From Microbispora catharanthi (GTDB taxonomy: Bacteria > Actinomycetota > Actinomycetes > Streptosporangiales > Streptosporangiaceae), in NCBI RefSeq assembly GCF_006334915.2, contig NZ_VDMA02000002.1:1-64000 (forward strand): a DNA stretch of 64,000 nucleotides, written 5' to 3'. Positions 8,839 to 16,937 of the stretch are shown piece after piece. The translations under genes and the position numbers were made by a program. Within the stretch, counting starts at the first letter, position 1, and every line of letters starts with the position of its first letter. Under the pieces are notes generated by a model. It ran no database searches. It was not told where the DNA came from and worked only from the letters and a program-made list of their open reading frames with translations.

Positions 8839-10122
8839 ATGCTTTCCTCCCGCAAGCGACTGCTGCGGCTGCTCGTACCTACGACGGCTGTGGCAACGAC
8901 AGCGGTCGTCGGCGCGGTTCTCAATCCTGTCCTGTCCGCGAACGCCTCCACCCCCGACCACGGCGGTGGCCGGGCACGCAGCGTGATCTTCGTCAACGGT
9001 GACGGCATGTCCGCGGCTCATCGTGAAGCCGCGAGGCTGTACCTGACTGGTCTCGACGGACAGCTCACCATGGACAAGCTTCCGGTCTCCGGGCAGTTGA
9101 GCACCAGTCCGCACGACCCCGCGACGGCCATCACCGACTCCGCCGCCGCGGCTACCGCCTGGGCGACGGGGACCAAGACCTACAACGGCGCCATCAGCGT
9201 GGACGTCAACGGCAAGCCTCTGCCGATCCTGGGCATGCAGGCCAAGGCGGCGGGCAAGTCCACCGGCCTCGTCACCACGGCTCAGGTGACCGACGCCAGC
9301 CCTGCCGCGTGGTTCTCCCAGACCGCCAACCGCTCCGCTCAGGACGAGATCGCGCGGCAGTACCTGGCGGTCAGCAAGCCGGACGTCATCCTCGGCGGCG
9401 GCGAGGACTGGTGGCTCCCGGCAGGTACGCCCGGCGCGTGGCCGGACAAGCCCGCCGAGGATCCGAGCGAGGCCAGCAAGGGGACCAAGGGCAACCTGAT
9501 CGACCAGGCCGAGAGCGCCGGCTACCAGTACGTCTCCACCGCTCAGGAGCTCGCCCGGGCGAAGCGGGGGAAGCTGCTGGGCCTGTTCGGCAACGAGGAG
9601 ATGTTCCAGCAGAGGCCCGAAGGCCAGGGTGACGTCTACGCTCCGGCCGTGGACCTGGCCACCATGACCAGGAAGGCCCTGGACACCCTCAGCACGAACA
9701 AGAAGGGCTTCTTCCTCTTCGTCGAAGAGGAGGGTGTCGACGAGTTCGCGCACGAGAACAACGGCGCCCGCGTGCTCCAGGCCGTGGAATCCCTGGAGAA
9801 GGCCGTCCAGGTCGCCAGGGCGTATGTGGCCGCGCACCCCGACACGCTTCTCGTCGTCACGGGTGACCACGACTGTGGCGGTCTCACCGTGGAAGACACC
9901 TCAGGCAGCGACGAGAGCGGCAGCGACCTGTCGACCGAGGACGGTCCGTTCCCGGTCCACGGCAGCGGCCTCAAGTTCGTCATGGACTGGACCACCACCG
10001 GGCACACCGGCGTGGACGTGCCGGTTACGGCCCAGGGGCCCCTCTCCACCCTCTTCACCGGCAAGCACCCCAACACCTACGTGCACGAGGTCCTCTCACA
10101 GGTGCTGACCTCACGTCGCTGA
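8839..10122 (+). CDS. Secreted alkaline phosphatase
   Basis: 427 aa. Signal peptide: RKR plus a hydrophobic stretch to about residue 35 (ANA region). VNGDGMS (metal Asp55) and TDSAAAATAWATG (nucleophile Ser101 in D-S-A) are classic alkaline phosphatase motifs. FVEEEGVDEFAH and VVTGDHDCGG supply further metal ligands. Releases phosphate from extracellular monoesters. Start chosen at ATG 8839, after a GGGGG at 8827-8831. Convergent with, and overlapping by 12 nt, the ArsR-type gene. Length is normal for the family. Confidence 0.93.
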   Translation: MLSSRKRLLRLLVPTTAVATTAVVGAVLNPVLSANASTPDHGGGRARSVIFVNGDGMSAAHREAARLYLTGLDGQLTMDKLPVSGQLSTSPHDPATAITDSAAAATAWATGTKTYNGAISVDVNGKPLPILGMQAKAAGKSTGLVTTAQVTDASPAAWFSQTANRSAQDEIARQYLAVSKPDVILGGGEDWWLPAGTPGAWPDKPAEDPSEASKGTKGNLIDQAESAGYQYVSTAQELARAKRGKLLGLFGNEEMFQQRPEGQGDVYAPAVDLATMTRKALDTLSTNKKGFFLFVEEEGVDEFAHENNGARVLQAVESLEKAVQVARAYVAAHPDTLLVVTGDHDCGGLTVEDTSGSDESGSDLSTEDGPFPVHGSGLKFVMDWTTTGHTGVDVPVTAQGPLSTLFTGKHPNTYVHEVLSQVLTSRR

Positions 10123-11115
10123 ACGACCGCTCGTCGCGCCGGCGTCGGCCAGCCTGTCGCCCAGGGAGCTGCGCCGGTACAGCACCTGCCGTCCGTCGCG
10201 GGCCCGGGTGACCAGGCCCGAGGCGTACAGCACGCGCAGGTGCTGGGACACGGCGCTCGGGGTGACCCTGAGACGGCGGGCGATCTCGACGGTGGGCAGC
10301 GGCTCGCCGAGGAGGCCGAGCAGCCTCGCCCTCGGCGCGCCGAGAAGCGCCACGAGAGCGGTCTGGTCCGCGACGGGCGCCGGGGCCCAGAGCGTCGCCA
10401 CGCCGCGGCTGGGATAGACCAGCGTAGGAGGCTCCTCCGGGACGACCGGGGGTGCGGGCTTGTGCGCGAACACGGAGGGCACGAGCAGCAGTCCCCGGCC
10501 GGCCGCCGCGACGCGGAAGCTGCCGATCATCTTGTCGACGTGCAGCACGCCGTCGTCCCAGCGCAGGTTCGGGTGCATGCCCGCGAACAGCAGGCGGGCG
10601 CCTCCCACGGCCAGTTGCCGCGCCCGGTAGGTCATGTCGGCCTCCAGCACCAGCCGCATCTGCGGCCACAACGGCCTGACCGCGATCTCCCAGTAGCGTC
10701 CCAGGAGATCGCAGACGGCGTCCCGGAGCCGTACGACCGGCGCGTCGTCGGTGGTGGCGGCGTCGCGCAGCGGCCCGGGGAGCGGAGCCGGCGCGTGCGT
10801 GGCCGCCAGGTCGCGGCGGACCAGACCGGGTGGGGTCCGGCGGACCACCGCCAGCTCCTCCTCGAAGTCCGGGGCGAAGGTCTCGGGTCTCGGGGTCAGG
10901 AAGTCGGGAAGGGTGAACCTCTCCGCCACCAGGGACATCAGCAGGTCCGTGTCGAGCGTGCCGAGCCGCCCGACGACAGATCTGCGCCACGGGAGATGCA
11001 CCGCGGACAGGCCCGGGTCGCGCAGCACGCGCAGGCTGAGCACCGTCTCGGTCAGGGGCGAGAGGGCGAACCTCGTGTCCGCGAGATCCTCGACGCCGAG
11101 CACAAAACTGATCAT
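10111..11115 (-). CDS. ArsR-type winged-helix transcriptional regulator (DUF5937-like N-terminus)
   Basis: 334 aa from the ATG at 11113-11115. The family begins MISFVLGVEDLADTRFAL, so an upstream in-frame ATG (11184) is less likely. The last ~60 residues are a winged HTH: PTVEIARRLRVTPSAVSQHLRVLYASGLV, then the wing DGRQVLYRRS. N-terminal ~260 residues are the conserved domain of large actinobacterial ArsR-like proteins, ligand unknown. No metal-binding CxC motif is evident, so it is probably not a metal sensor. Divergent from the MFS transporter gene at 11279 and a candidate regulator of it. Confidence 0.85.
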   Translation of the reverse strand: MISFVLGVEDLADTRFALSPLTETVLSLRVLRDPGLSAVHLPWRRSVVGRLGTLDTDLLMSLVAERFTLPDFLTPRPETFAPDFEEELAVVRRTPPGLVRRDLAATHAPAPLPGPLRDAATTDDAPVVRLRDAVCDLLGRYWEIAVRPLWPQMRLVLEADMTYRARQLAVGGARLLFAGMHPNLRWDDGVLHVDKMIGSFRVAAAGRGLLLVPSVFAHKPAPPVVPEEPPTLVYPSRGVATLWAPAPVADQTALVALLGAPRARLLGLLGEPLPTVEIARRLRVTPSAVSQHLRVLYASGLVTRARDGRQVLYRRSSLGDRLADAGATSGRSAT

Positions 11116-11278
11116 TAAGCCGTACGCTACATCGATTGGCGGCGGAACGCCCGTGGCGTGGACTTCGGTCCATGACCGACGCACTCCTCGATCGGCCCAC
11201 GGCCGTCGTCGTGAGCGACATGACCGGACAGCGCCGCGTCCCCGATGAGATGGTCACCGGCGGGCCGGTGGGCGGGAC

Positions 11279-12625
11279 ATGAGCCGCCGGATGCTCGCGA
11301 TCCTGACCCTCACCTGCGCGGTGGCCGTGGGCAACATCTACTTCCCGCAGGCGATCGGGCCGCTGGTCGCCGCCGGGCTGCACCTGCCCCCCGACGCGGG
11401 CGCCCTGGTGGTGACCGCCACCCAGGCCGGTTACACCGCCGGGATCGTCCTGCTGGTGCCGCTCGGCGACCGTTTGCCGCACCGCCCGTTCCTGGTGACC
11501 CTGCTCGCCCTCACCGCCCTGGCCCTGCTCGCCGCGGGCTGCGCGCCGGCCCTGCCGCCGCTCGTCGCCGCCAGCGCCCTGGTCGGTCTCGCCACCGTGG
11601 CCGCGCAGGTCGTCGGCCCACTGGCGGCCGGTCTTGTGGCGGCCGACCGCCGGGGAGCGGTGCTCGGCACGCTGCTGAGCGGATCGACCGGCGGCATGCT
11701 GCTGGCCCGCACCTTCAGCGGAACCCTCGGCGAATGGCTGGGCTGGCGGGCTCCGTACCTCGTCGCCGCGGCCCTGGCGCTGCTCCTCGCGGCAGGCCTG
11801 GCCGTCACGGTGCCGGTCACGGCCCCGTCCACCCGCCGGCGTTACCCGGCGCTCCTGGCCGAACCGCTGCGCCTGCTGCGCGCCGGGCCCGAGCTGCGCC
11901 GCTCCTGCCTCTATCAGGCGGCCGTCTTCGCCGGGTTCTCGGCCGTCTGGACCTGCCTGGCGCTCCTGCTCACCGGCCCGGCGTACGGGCTGGGCACCCA
12001 GGCCGTCGGGATGCTCGCCCTGGTCGGCGCGGCGACCATGCTGTGCACTCCCGTCGCCGGCCGCCTGGTGGACCGCGTCGGGCCGGATCCGGTGAACCTC
12101 GTCTGCATGCTCGGGGTCCTGGTCTCGGCGGCGGTCCTCACCGCCGGGTCGCTCGGCGGCACGGCGGGCCTGGCCGCGCTGACCCTCGGCACGCTGCTGC
12201 TCGACGTCGCGATGCAGTGCGGCATGGTCGCCAACCAGGCCCGGGTCTACGCCCTGCGCCCCGACGCCCGCGGCAGGCTCAACACCGCCTACATGACCTG
12301 CGCCTACCTCGGCGGCAGCGCGGGGTCCTGGCTCGGGGTCCGCGTCTGGAACGCGGCCGGCTGGCGGGGCGTGTGCGCGCTCGCCGGCCTGCTCGCCGCG
12401 GTCGCCCTGACCCGCCACCTCCGCGGTTACCGGCGTCAGGGATGTGCGAGGAAGCGGGCGACCAGAGCGGTCCCAGGAGCGGTTCGGCCCCCCGGCCCGG
12501 GTGCGGCCACGACGGTGTCGGGGGTGAGCTCTCCCCCGCAACGGTCGCAGGTCATCGTCGGCACGACCGGCGCTCCGCAGCCGGTGTGCACCAGTCGCAG
12601 CGGCGGCCCCTGGTCGGCCAGATGA
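11279..12625 (+). CDS. MFS transporter
   Basis: 448 aa. Twelve hydrophobic segments with the MFS loop motif GDRLPHRPF (about residues 62-70). It begins MSRRMLAILTLTCAVAVGNIYFPQA, as in actinobacterial drug-type exporters. The transporter proper ends near residue 380-385 (AVALTRHLRGYRRQG). The reading frame then continues ~63 codons antisense to the convergent HxlR gene, giving a Pro/Gly/Arg-rich tail with no family character. Either the tail is real or a stop was lost by indel. Divergent from the ArsR-type regulator. Confidence 0.88.
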   Translation: MSRRMLAILTLTCAVAVGNIYFPQAIGPLVAAGLHLPPDAGALVVTATQAGYTAGIVLLVPLGDRLPHRPFLVTLLALTALALLAAGCAPALPPLVAASALVGLATVAAQVVGPLAAGLVAADRRGAVLGTLLSGSTGGMLLARTFSGTLGEWLGWRAPYLVAAALALLLAAGLAVTVPVTAPSTRRRYPALLAEPLRLLRAGPELRRSCLYQAAVFAGFSAVWTCLALLLTGPAYGLGTQAVGMLALVGAATMLCTPVAGRLVDRVGPDPVNLVCMLGVLVSAAVLTAGSLGGTAGLAALTLGTLLLDVAMQCGMVANQARVYALRPDARGRLNTAYMTCAYLGGSAGSWLGVRVWNAAGWRGVCALAGLLAAVALTRHLRGYRRQGCARKRATRAVPGAVRPPGPGAATTVSGVSSPPQRSQVIVGTTGAPQPVCTSRSGGPWSAR

Positions 12626-12930
12626 CGGTCTCCCCAGGCCAGCAGCGCCAGCACCACGTCGTACAACTCCCGCCCCGCCTCGGTCAGCCGGTACTCGTGG
12701 CGCACCGGCCGCTCGGCGTACGGCCGGCGCTCGGCCAGCCCGCCCTCCACCAGCCGGTCGAGCCGGTCGGCGAGCACGTTGGTCGCCACGCCGAGGTCGC
12801 GGCGCAGTTCCTCATACCGCGTCATGCCGAGGAACAGGTCACGCAGGATGAGCAGCGTCCACGGGTCCGCGACGAGACCCGCGGTGCGGGCGACCGAACA
12901 GTGAATGGCGGCGAATCGTTCCCTGTCCAC
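12436..12930 (-). CDS. HxlR-family transcriptional regulator
   Basis: 164 aa. The HxlR winged helix fills residues ~8-105: CSVARTAGLVADPWTLLILRD, then YEELRRDLGVATNVLADRL (recognition region) and RHEYRLTEAGREL (wing). The C-terminal extension has Cys pairs (GCGAP, CDRCGG) that could form a small zinc ribbon. Divergent from the NTF2-like gene across a large palindromic operator (12945-13001), so likely autoregulated. Its 3' end overlaps the MFS gene antisense by 190 nt. Confidence 0.93.
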   Translation of the reverse strand: MDRERFAAIHCSVARTAGLVADPWTLLILRDLFLGMTRYEELRRDLGVATNVLADRLDRLVEGGLAERRPYAERPVRHEYRLTEAGRELYDVVLALLAWGDRHLADQGPPLRLVHTGCGAPVVPTMTCDRCGGELTPDTVVAAPGPGGRTAPGTALVARFLAHP

Positions 12931-12944
12931 GCCACCAGCCTAGT

Positions 12945-13001
12945 CCCTTGCTAACAGCAAGTGACTCTTCTAGAGTCCGAGTCACTTGTCGTCAGCAAGG
13001 G
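12945..13001. promoter_or_regulatory. Double palindromic HxlR-type operator between divergent genes
   Basis: Two 23-nt inverted arms (12945-12967 and 12979-13001) match at roughly 19-20 positions by eye, spaced by 11 nt. Each arm contains its own small palindrome: TTGCT-AAC-AGCAA (12948-12960, perfect) and TTGTC-GTC-AGCAA (12986-12998, one mismatch). It covers most of the intergenic gap and the region where both promoters must lie. Confidence 0.7.
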
Positions 13002-13009
13002 AGCAGGCC

Positions 13010-13441
13010 GTGTACCACTGGATCACCGGTCTTCGAGTCCGCCGGCTCTGGCGCCGCGTGGGAACGGGCGACTATCGGGCCGCCGTCGCGATCGCGGCGC
13101 CGGACGTGCTGTTCCGCTTCGCCGGGGACACGCCGCTGAGTGTCCAGGCCCGTGGCAGGGAGGCGTTCGAGGCGTGGTTCCGCGACCTCTTCGCACGCCT
13201 GCCGGGGCTGCGGCTGACCCTGCGCGACGTCGTCGTCCGCGGCTGGCCGTGGAACACCACGGTCGTGGTCCGCCTCGACGCCGCCGCGACGCTGGCCGAC
13301 GGCACGGCGTACCGCAACGAGGCCGTGCAGTGGGTGCGCCTGCGCTGGGGACGCATGGTCTCCGACGAAGTGCTGGAGGACACCCAGCGACTGGCCGACG
13401 CACTGCGCCGCCAGGCCGCCGCGACCGGCCCCCATAGCTGA
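13010..13441 (+). CDS. SnoaL/NTF2-like protein
   Basis: 143 aa from GTG 13010, chosen because AGGGAG (12998-13003) is correctly spaced; an upstream TTG at 12986 lies inside the operator. An alpha+beta protein with the NTF2-like pattern: YRAAVAIAAPDVLFRFAGD, then AFEAWFRDLFARLPGLRLT and a W-rich C-terminal strand region. Such proteins act as small-molecule enzymes or binding modules; the substrate is not visible. Likely the main target of the divergent HxlR regulator. Confidence 0.85.
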   Translation: MYHWITGLRVRRLWRRVGTGDYRAAVAIAAPDVLFRFAGDTPLSVQARGREAFEAWFRDLFARLPGLRLTLRDVVVRGWPWNTTVVVRLDAAATLADGTAYRNEAVQWVRLRWGRMVSDEVLEDTQRLADALRRQAAATGPHS

Positions 13442-13546
13442 GTCCGAGCCGGGCGCCGTGTGCCAGACTGGGCCGCGATGGCGTCAGATCCCCTCACCCG
13501 CGCGACCACCTCCCTGTACGGCCTGGCATCTCGACGGCGCCCGCCG

Positions 13547-14167
13547 ATGAACGGCCCGCAGTTCAGAGGCGTCTTCGACATCCACCTGACGGTGGCCGCG
13601 GATGACGTCGGGTCGCTCGGCGCCTGGGCGCGGGAGAACGGCGTGAAGTTCACACACATCATGCTCGAACGCGGGACGGCCCGTTCCCAGCCGATGCTCA
13701 CCGTCCGGGGCGAGGGCACGCTCGGCGCGCAGAGGACGGCCGCCGCCGCCCACGCCGAGCGGTTGCGGGACGAGGGGTTCCGCGTGGTCCGGGTCAAGAT
13801 CGAGGCGGCTCCCTGGAACGAGGACGTCCCGCAGACCGCCGAGGCCGCCGCGGCGATGCCGGGCCTCTACTTCGAACACCACGTCAAGGTCGCCGTCCGG
13901 GGAGACCTGGCGCCCCTCACCGAACTCGCCGTCGTCCACGGCGCGCACGTGTCGCGGAACGCCCGCCGGCGGCGCGACGACGGTTCACACGAGCGTTTCG
14001 TCACGCAGCGATGCCGAGGGGTCGGGCTGGCCACGGCCGGCCGCCGCTTCCAGGCGCTGCTGTCCGATCTCGCAGGGCACGGCTACGCCGTACTCGAAGC
14101 CGAGCGAGAGTATGTCGTGCACGACGACAACCCCGGTATCGACCACGGCTGGATAGAGGAGCGATGA
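13547..14167 (+). CDS. Conserved protein of unknown function, coupled to a nucleotidyltransferase
   Basis: 206 aa from ATG 13547 (MNGPQFRGVFDIHLTV); an earlier in-frame ATG at 13478 would add 23 residues and neither has a clear RBS. I do not know a named domain. Visible: two similar halves, each with a beta-strand pattern (FDIHLTVAADDV; YFEHHVKVAVRGDL) followed by THIMLERG or HVSRNARRRRDDG, plus FVTQRC near residue 155. Soluble, no signal peptide. Its stop overlaps the next start (ATGA 14164-14167), so it is expressed with the nucleotidyltransferase and is a probable partner. Confidence 0.7.
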   Translation: MNGPQFRGVFDIHLTVAADDVGSLGAWARENGVKFTHIMLERGTARSQPMLTVRGEGTLGAQRTAAAAHAERLRDEGFRVVRVKIEAAPWNEDVPQTAEAAAAMPGLYFEHHVKVAVRGDLAPLTELAVVHGAHVSRNARRRRDDGSHERFVTQRCRGVGLATAGRRFQALLSDLAGHGYAVLEAEREYVVHDDNPGIDHGWIEER

Positions 14168-15147
14168 CGTCAAGCTGGGACCGGTTCAAGGGAGTCACCC
14201 TCCCCGAGGGAACCACGGTTCCGCCTCGTGGCACACCGTGGTTCCCATCGACCTACCTGCCCGTCACGGACAGGCCGGGCATCCGCCAGCCGCCGATCTT
14301 CGATCCGGCGCTGAAGCAGTTCGACCGTGCGTTCCGGGCCGGCGAACCGATCTTCGACGACCCGGAGGTGGGGCGCCGGTGGCGGCGGGCTCGCCGCCGG
14401 GCGATCGATCATCTGGTCCGGGTCGTCGCCGAGTCCCCGTGGAACGAGAACCTGGTGCTGCGCGGGAGCCTGCTGCTCGAGGCGTGGGTCGGCGAGGAGG
14501 CGCGTGAACCGGGCGACCTCGACTGGGTCGTCGTCCCGCCCACCGTGAACATGAACAGCCCGCTCACCGCCGCGATGTTCAAGGGCGTCATCGCCGCCGC
14601 CGTGGCCGGACCGGCCGACGGCACGGTGACCTTCGATCCCGGCGACATCGCGACGGACGAGATCTGGACGTACGACCGCGTCCCCGGGCGGCGGCTCGTG
14701 TTCACCTGGCGGGCCGGCGACCTCCCGCCGGGAACCGTCCAGCTCGACTTCACCTTCAACGAGCGCCTGCCCGTTCCGCCGGAAGTCGCCCTGATCCCCC
14801 GCACAGGCGGGGGCGAGCCCACGCCGATCCTCGCCGCCTCCCCGGAGCTGTCGCTGGCGTGGAAGCTGCTCTGGCTGGCCTCCGACGGCTACCCGCAGGG
14901 CAAGGACCTCTACGACGCCGTCCTGCTCGCCGAGCGCGTAGCGCTTCCCCGCGACCTCCTTCACGGGGTTCTGCGCGACGCGCTCGGAGAGCGCGAGGCC
15001 GGTGAGTTCGGCCCGGAGACGATCCGTTCTCTCGACGAGGTGGACTGGGACGAGTTCCGCGCCGAGTATCCGCACATCACCGGGAACGCGTGCGACTGGC
15101 TGGAACGGCTGGCGCGGGCGCTCGGCCCCGCCTTCGCGGAGGAGTGA
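14164..15147 (+). CDS. AbiEii/AbiGii-type nucleotidyltransferase domain protein
   Basis: 327 aa. RGSLLLEAWVG (about 95-105) and EPGDLDWVVVPP (about 110-121) form the GS...DxD core of the Pol-beta-like nucleotidyltransferase fold seen in AbiEii toxins. VQLDFTFNE (about 196-204) gives the third carboxylate strand. LSLAWKLLWLASDGYPQGKDLYD resembles the conserved AbiEii helix with Lys and Asp. Whether it acts as a toxin, an RNA modifier or a housekeeping enzyme cannot be told. It lacks the usual AbiEi-type antitoxin; the overlapping upstream gene takes that position. Confidence 0.75.
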   Translation: MTSSWDRFKGVTLPEGTTVPPRGTPWFPSTYLPVTDRPGIRQPPIFDPALKQFDRAFRAGEPIFDDPEVGRRWRRARRRAIDHLVRVVAESPWNENLVLRGSLLLEAWVGEEAREPGDLDWVVVPPTVNMNSPLTAAMFKGVIAAAVAGPADGTVTFDPGDIATDEIWTYDRVPGRRLVFTWRAGDLPPGTVQLDFTFNERLPVPPEVALIPRTGGGEPTPILAASPELSLAWKLLWLASDGYPQGKDLYDAVLLAERVALPRDLLHGVLRDALGEREAGEFGPETIRSLDEVDWDEFRAEYPHITGNACDWLERLARALGPAFAEE

Positions 15148-15153
15148 CCCCGA

Positions 15154-15690
15154 TCAGGTCAGGCGGCCGACGTAAGCGAGCGCCTGCTTGAGCAGCACGC
15201 CCTGGCCGCCGGTCATCTCCTGCTGCACGATCGGGGAGGCCGCCTCCTCGGGCGTGAACCACTCCAGGTCCAGCGCGTCCTGCCGGGGCCGGCAGTCCCC
15301 GCGTACCGGGACGATGTACGCCAGGGAGACCGCGTGCTGGCGAGGGTCGTGAAACGGCGTGACCCCAGGCGTGGGGAAGTACTCCGCCACGGTGAACGGC
15401 GTCGGCGAGACCGGCACGTTCGGTAGCGCCACCGGCCCGAGGTCCTTCTCCAGATGGCGCAGGAGCGCGTCGCGGATGCGCTCGTGGTAGTACACCCGCC
15501 CGGACACCAGCGCCCGGCTCACGGTGCCGTCGGCGCCGATCCGCAGCAGCAGGCCGACGCGGGTCACGGTGCCCGTGTCGTCCACGCGCACCGGCACGGC
15601 GTCCACGTAGAGGATCGGCATCCGGCCCCGCACCGACTCGATCTCGTCGGGAGCGAGCCAGCCTGGCGTCGTTTCGGTCATTTCGGTCAC
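15154..15690 (-). CDS. Nudix-like protein (DUF4916 family)
   Basis: 178 aa. [27 protein letters not shown] at the N-terminus is typical of the actinobacterial DUF4916 Nudix-like family. The segment [22 protein letters not shown] sits where the Nudix box should be, but the catalytic REUXEE pattern is degenerate (RHLEKDLG), so hydrolase activity is uncertain. Convergent with the nucleotidyltransferase gene, with only 6 nt between stops. Confidence 0.8.
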   Translation of the reverse strand: MTEMTETTPGWLAPDEIESVRGRMPILYVDAVPVRVDDTGTVTRVGLLLRIGADGTVSRALVSGRVYYHERIRDALLRHLEKDLGPVALPNVPVSPTPFTVAEYFPTPGVTPFHDPRQHAVSLAYIVPVRGDCRPRQDALDLEWFTPEEAASPIVQQEMTGGQGVLLKQALAYVGRLT

Positions 15691-15959
15691 GGGTCGATCG
15701 TACTTGCCCAGGCGGGGGGCGGTTCGCAGGTCGGCGCAACCCGTGCCGGGCCTCCGGCCACCGGCGCGGAGTCAGACCCGGACGGCCGGACCTCGGCAGG
15801 CGCGGACCGTGGATCAAGCCGGCCGGTGCCGCCGGTGGTCCTCAACATGCGGAGGTCCGAGCGGGCGAGCGAAACCGGGGGCTTGCTCCGGAGTTGCTCA
15901 TGGCCTCCCGGCTGCTGCGCAGTCGGGAGCCCCTCCGGCTGCGCCTTCCGGTCGCCAGA
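15691..15959. other. Intergenic region without recognised gene
   Basis: About 270 nt between the Nudix-like gene and the cold-shock promoter. Open frames here have no recognisable protein similarity and no ribosome-binding site. I see no feature. Confidence 0.5.
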
Positions 15960-15989
15960 TGTGTCCGTCGGCTCAGGGGCGTGCTACCA
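15960..15989 (+). promoter_or_regulatory. Candidate promoter of the cold-shock gene
   Basis: TTGTCC (15960-15965), 18-nt spacer, TACCAT (15984-15989). This would give a transcript start near 15996 and a ~160-nt leader before the cold-shock start codon, matching the long leaders of csp genes. Confidence 0.5.
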
Positions 15990-16027
15990 TCTCTGCAGTT
16001 GCAGTTGTGGTACCCATGAAACTTGTG

Positions 16028-16068
16028 TGCGCCTGGCGGGATGTAACCTTCAGGCGCATTTTGTTTTT
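16028..16068 (+). terminator. Terminator-like hairpin inside the cold-shock gene leader
   Basis: TGCGCCTG (16028-16035), a 15-nt loop and its exact complement CAGGCGCA (16051-16058), followed at once by TTTTGTTTTT (16059-16068). This is the most canonical intrinsic terminator shape in the window, yet it lies ~90 nt upstream of the cold-shock start codon, downstream of the candidate promoter. A possible attenuator or RNA thermosensor. Confidence 0.7.
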
Positions 16069-16155
16069 CCGGCCTTCTCCGGAGGGGCCTCATCCGGCGA
16101 CGCGGAATCTGTGCAGTGCGGATTCCGGTTCGGCCCCTGTTCAAGGAGATTCAAC

Positions 16156-16359
16156 ATGGCTGTCGGAACCGTGAAGTGGTTCAACGCGGAAAAGGGCTTC
16201 GGCTTCATCGAGCAGGAGGGCGGCGGCCCCGACGTCTTCGCCCACTACTCGAACATCGCCGCCCGCGGGTACCGCGAGCTGCACGAGGGCCAGAAGGTGT
16301 CGTTCGACATCACCCAGGGCCAGAAGGGACCCCAGGCCGAGAACATCGTGCTCGCCTGA
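16156..16359 (+). CDS. Cold-shock protein, CspA family
   Basis: 67 aa, a complete cold-shock domain. RNP1 is KGFGFIEQ and RNP2 is DVFAHYS, preceded by the invariant [16 protein letters not shown] start. Binds single-stranded RNA/DNA as an RNA chaperone. Strong RBS AAGGAGA at 16143-16149. Preceded by a long leader with a terminator-like hairpin and followed by a strong terminator, so it is monocistronic and probably leader-regulated. Confidence 0.97.
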   Translation: MAVGTVKWFNAEKGFGFIEQEGGGPDVFAHYSNIAARGYRELHEGQKVSFDITQGQKGPQAENIVLA

Positions 16360-16378
16360 CCCAGGCCCGCATCGTGAT

Positions 16379-16411
16379 TCGGGGTCCGCGCTCGACGAGC
16401 GCGGGCCCCGA
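16379..16411 (+). terminator. Terminator of the cold-shock gene
   Basis: 15-bp stem with one mismatch: TCGGGGTCCGCGCTC (16379-16393), loop GAC, GAGCGCGGGCCCCGA (16397-16411), starting 19 nt after the stop. 16412-16617 shows nothing further. Confidence 0.85.
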
Positions 16412-16617
16412 CTCATGTCCGGGCAGACGCTCCGTCATGCTGCACCTCGTCGATCCTGTAAGCGCCGCTGCCCAATCTGGGCAGGTGCGCTTCCGGCGAG
16501 GGCGGATGAAGATTCAGATCCTGGCCGCGAGGAGAGACGCCCGGGCGTGAACGCCCGCCGGCGTGCCGCCGACGGAGCCGTACTCGCGGGAGGCGCTCCC
16601 CCTACGGCGCATCTGCC

Positions 16618-16845
16618 TCAGAGTTTGTGCAGCTTCTTGTATGGGGTCATGATTCGTTCCTGCTGTGATCGGAAATCGACGATCACAGCCACCCCGTCCT
16701 CTACTTCCAAGACCACGCCAAGACCGTACCGATCATGGGTGACCTGGTCGTTCACACTGAACTGCTCGAGAGGCGGGGCGGGAGGCGGGGGCTTGAAGGG
16801 ACTTGTGGGCAGGTGACGGCGGGACGCGCCGCTGGCTGGCTTCAT
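16618..16845 (-). CDS. Small conserved actinobacterial protein with a CarD-like N-terminal fold
   Basis: 75 aa. Residues ~29-75 (FSVNDQVTHDRYGLGVV, VAVIVDF, RIMTPYKKL) resemble the small beta-barrel of the CarD/TRCF RNA-polymerase-interaction domain and match a short conserved protein family common in actinomycetes. The first ~28 residues are Pro-rich and probably disordered. Function not established. GGAGG lies immediately before the start with a short spacing. Confidence 0.7.
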   Translation of the reverse strand: MKPASGASRRHLPTSPFKPPPPAPPLEQFSVNDQVTHDRYGLGVVLEVEDGVAVIVDFRSQQERIMTPYKKLHKL

Positions 16846-16937
16846 TGCCTCCAGTATGTGCTGCTCGCCGAGCCGCTCACAACCAACCCATGGCCTTGAC
16901 GCGCTATCTTCGTCCCGGAAGCGGTCTGCTTCGTGGC

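Noticed and set aside
16015-16174. 52-codon frame overlapping the cold-shock start as a protein gene
   Set aside because: No RBS or conserved protein; kept only as a possible leader reading frame in the attenuator idea.
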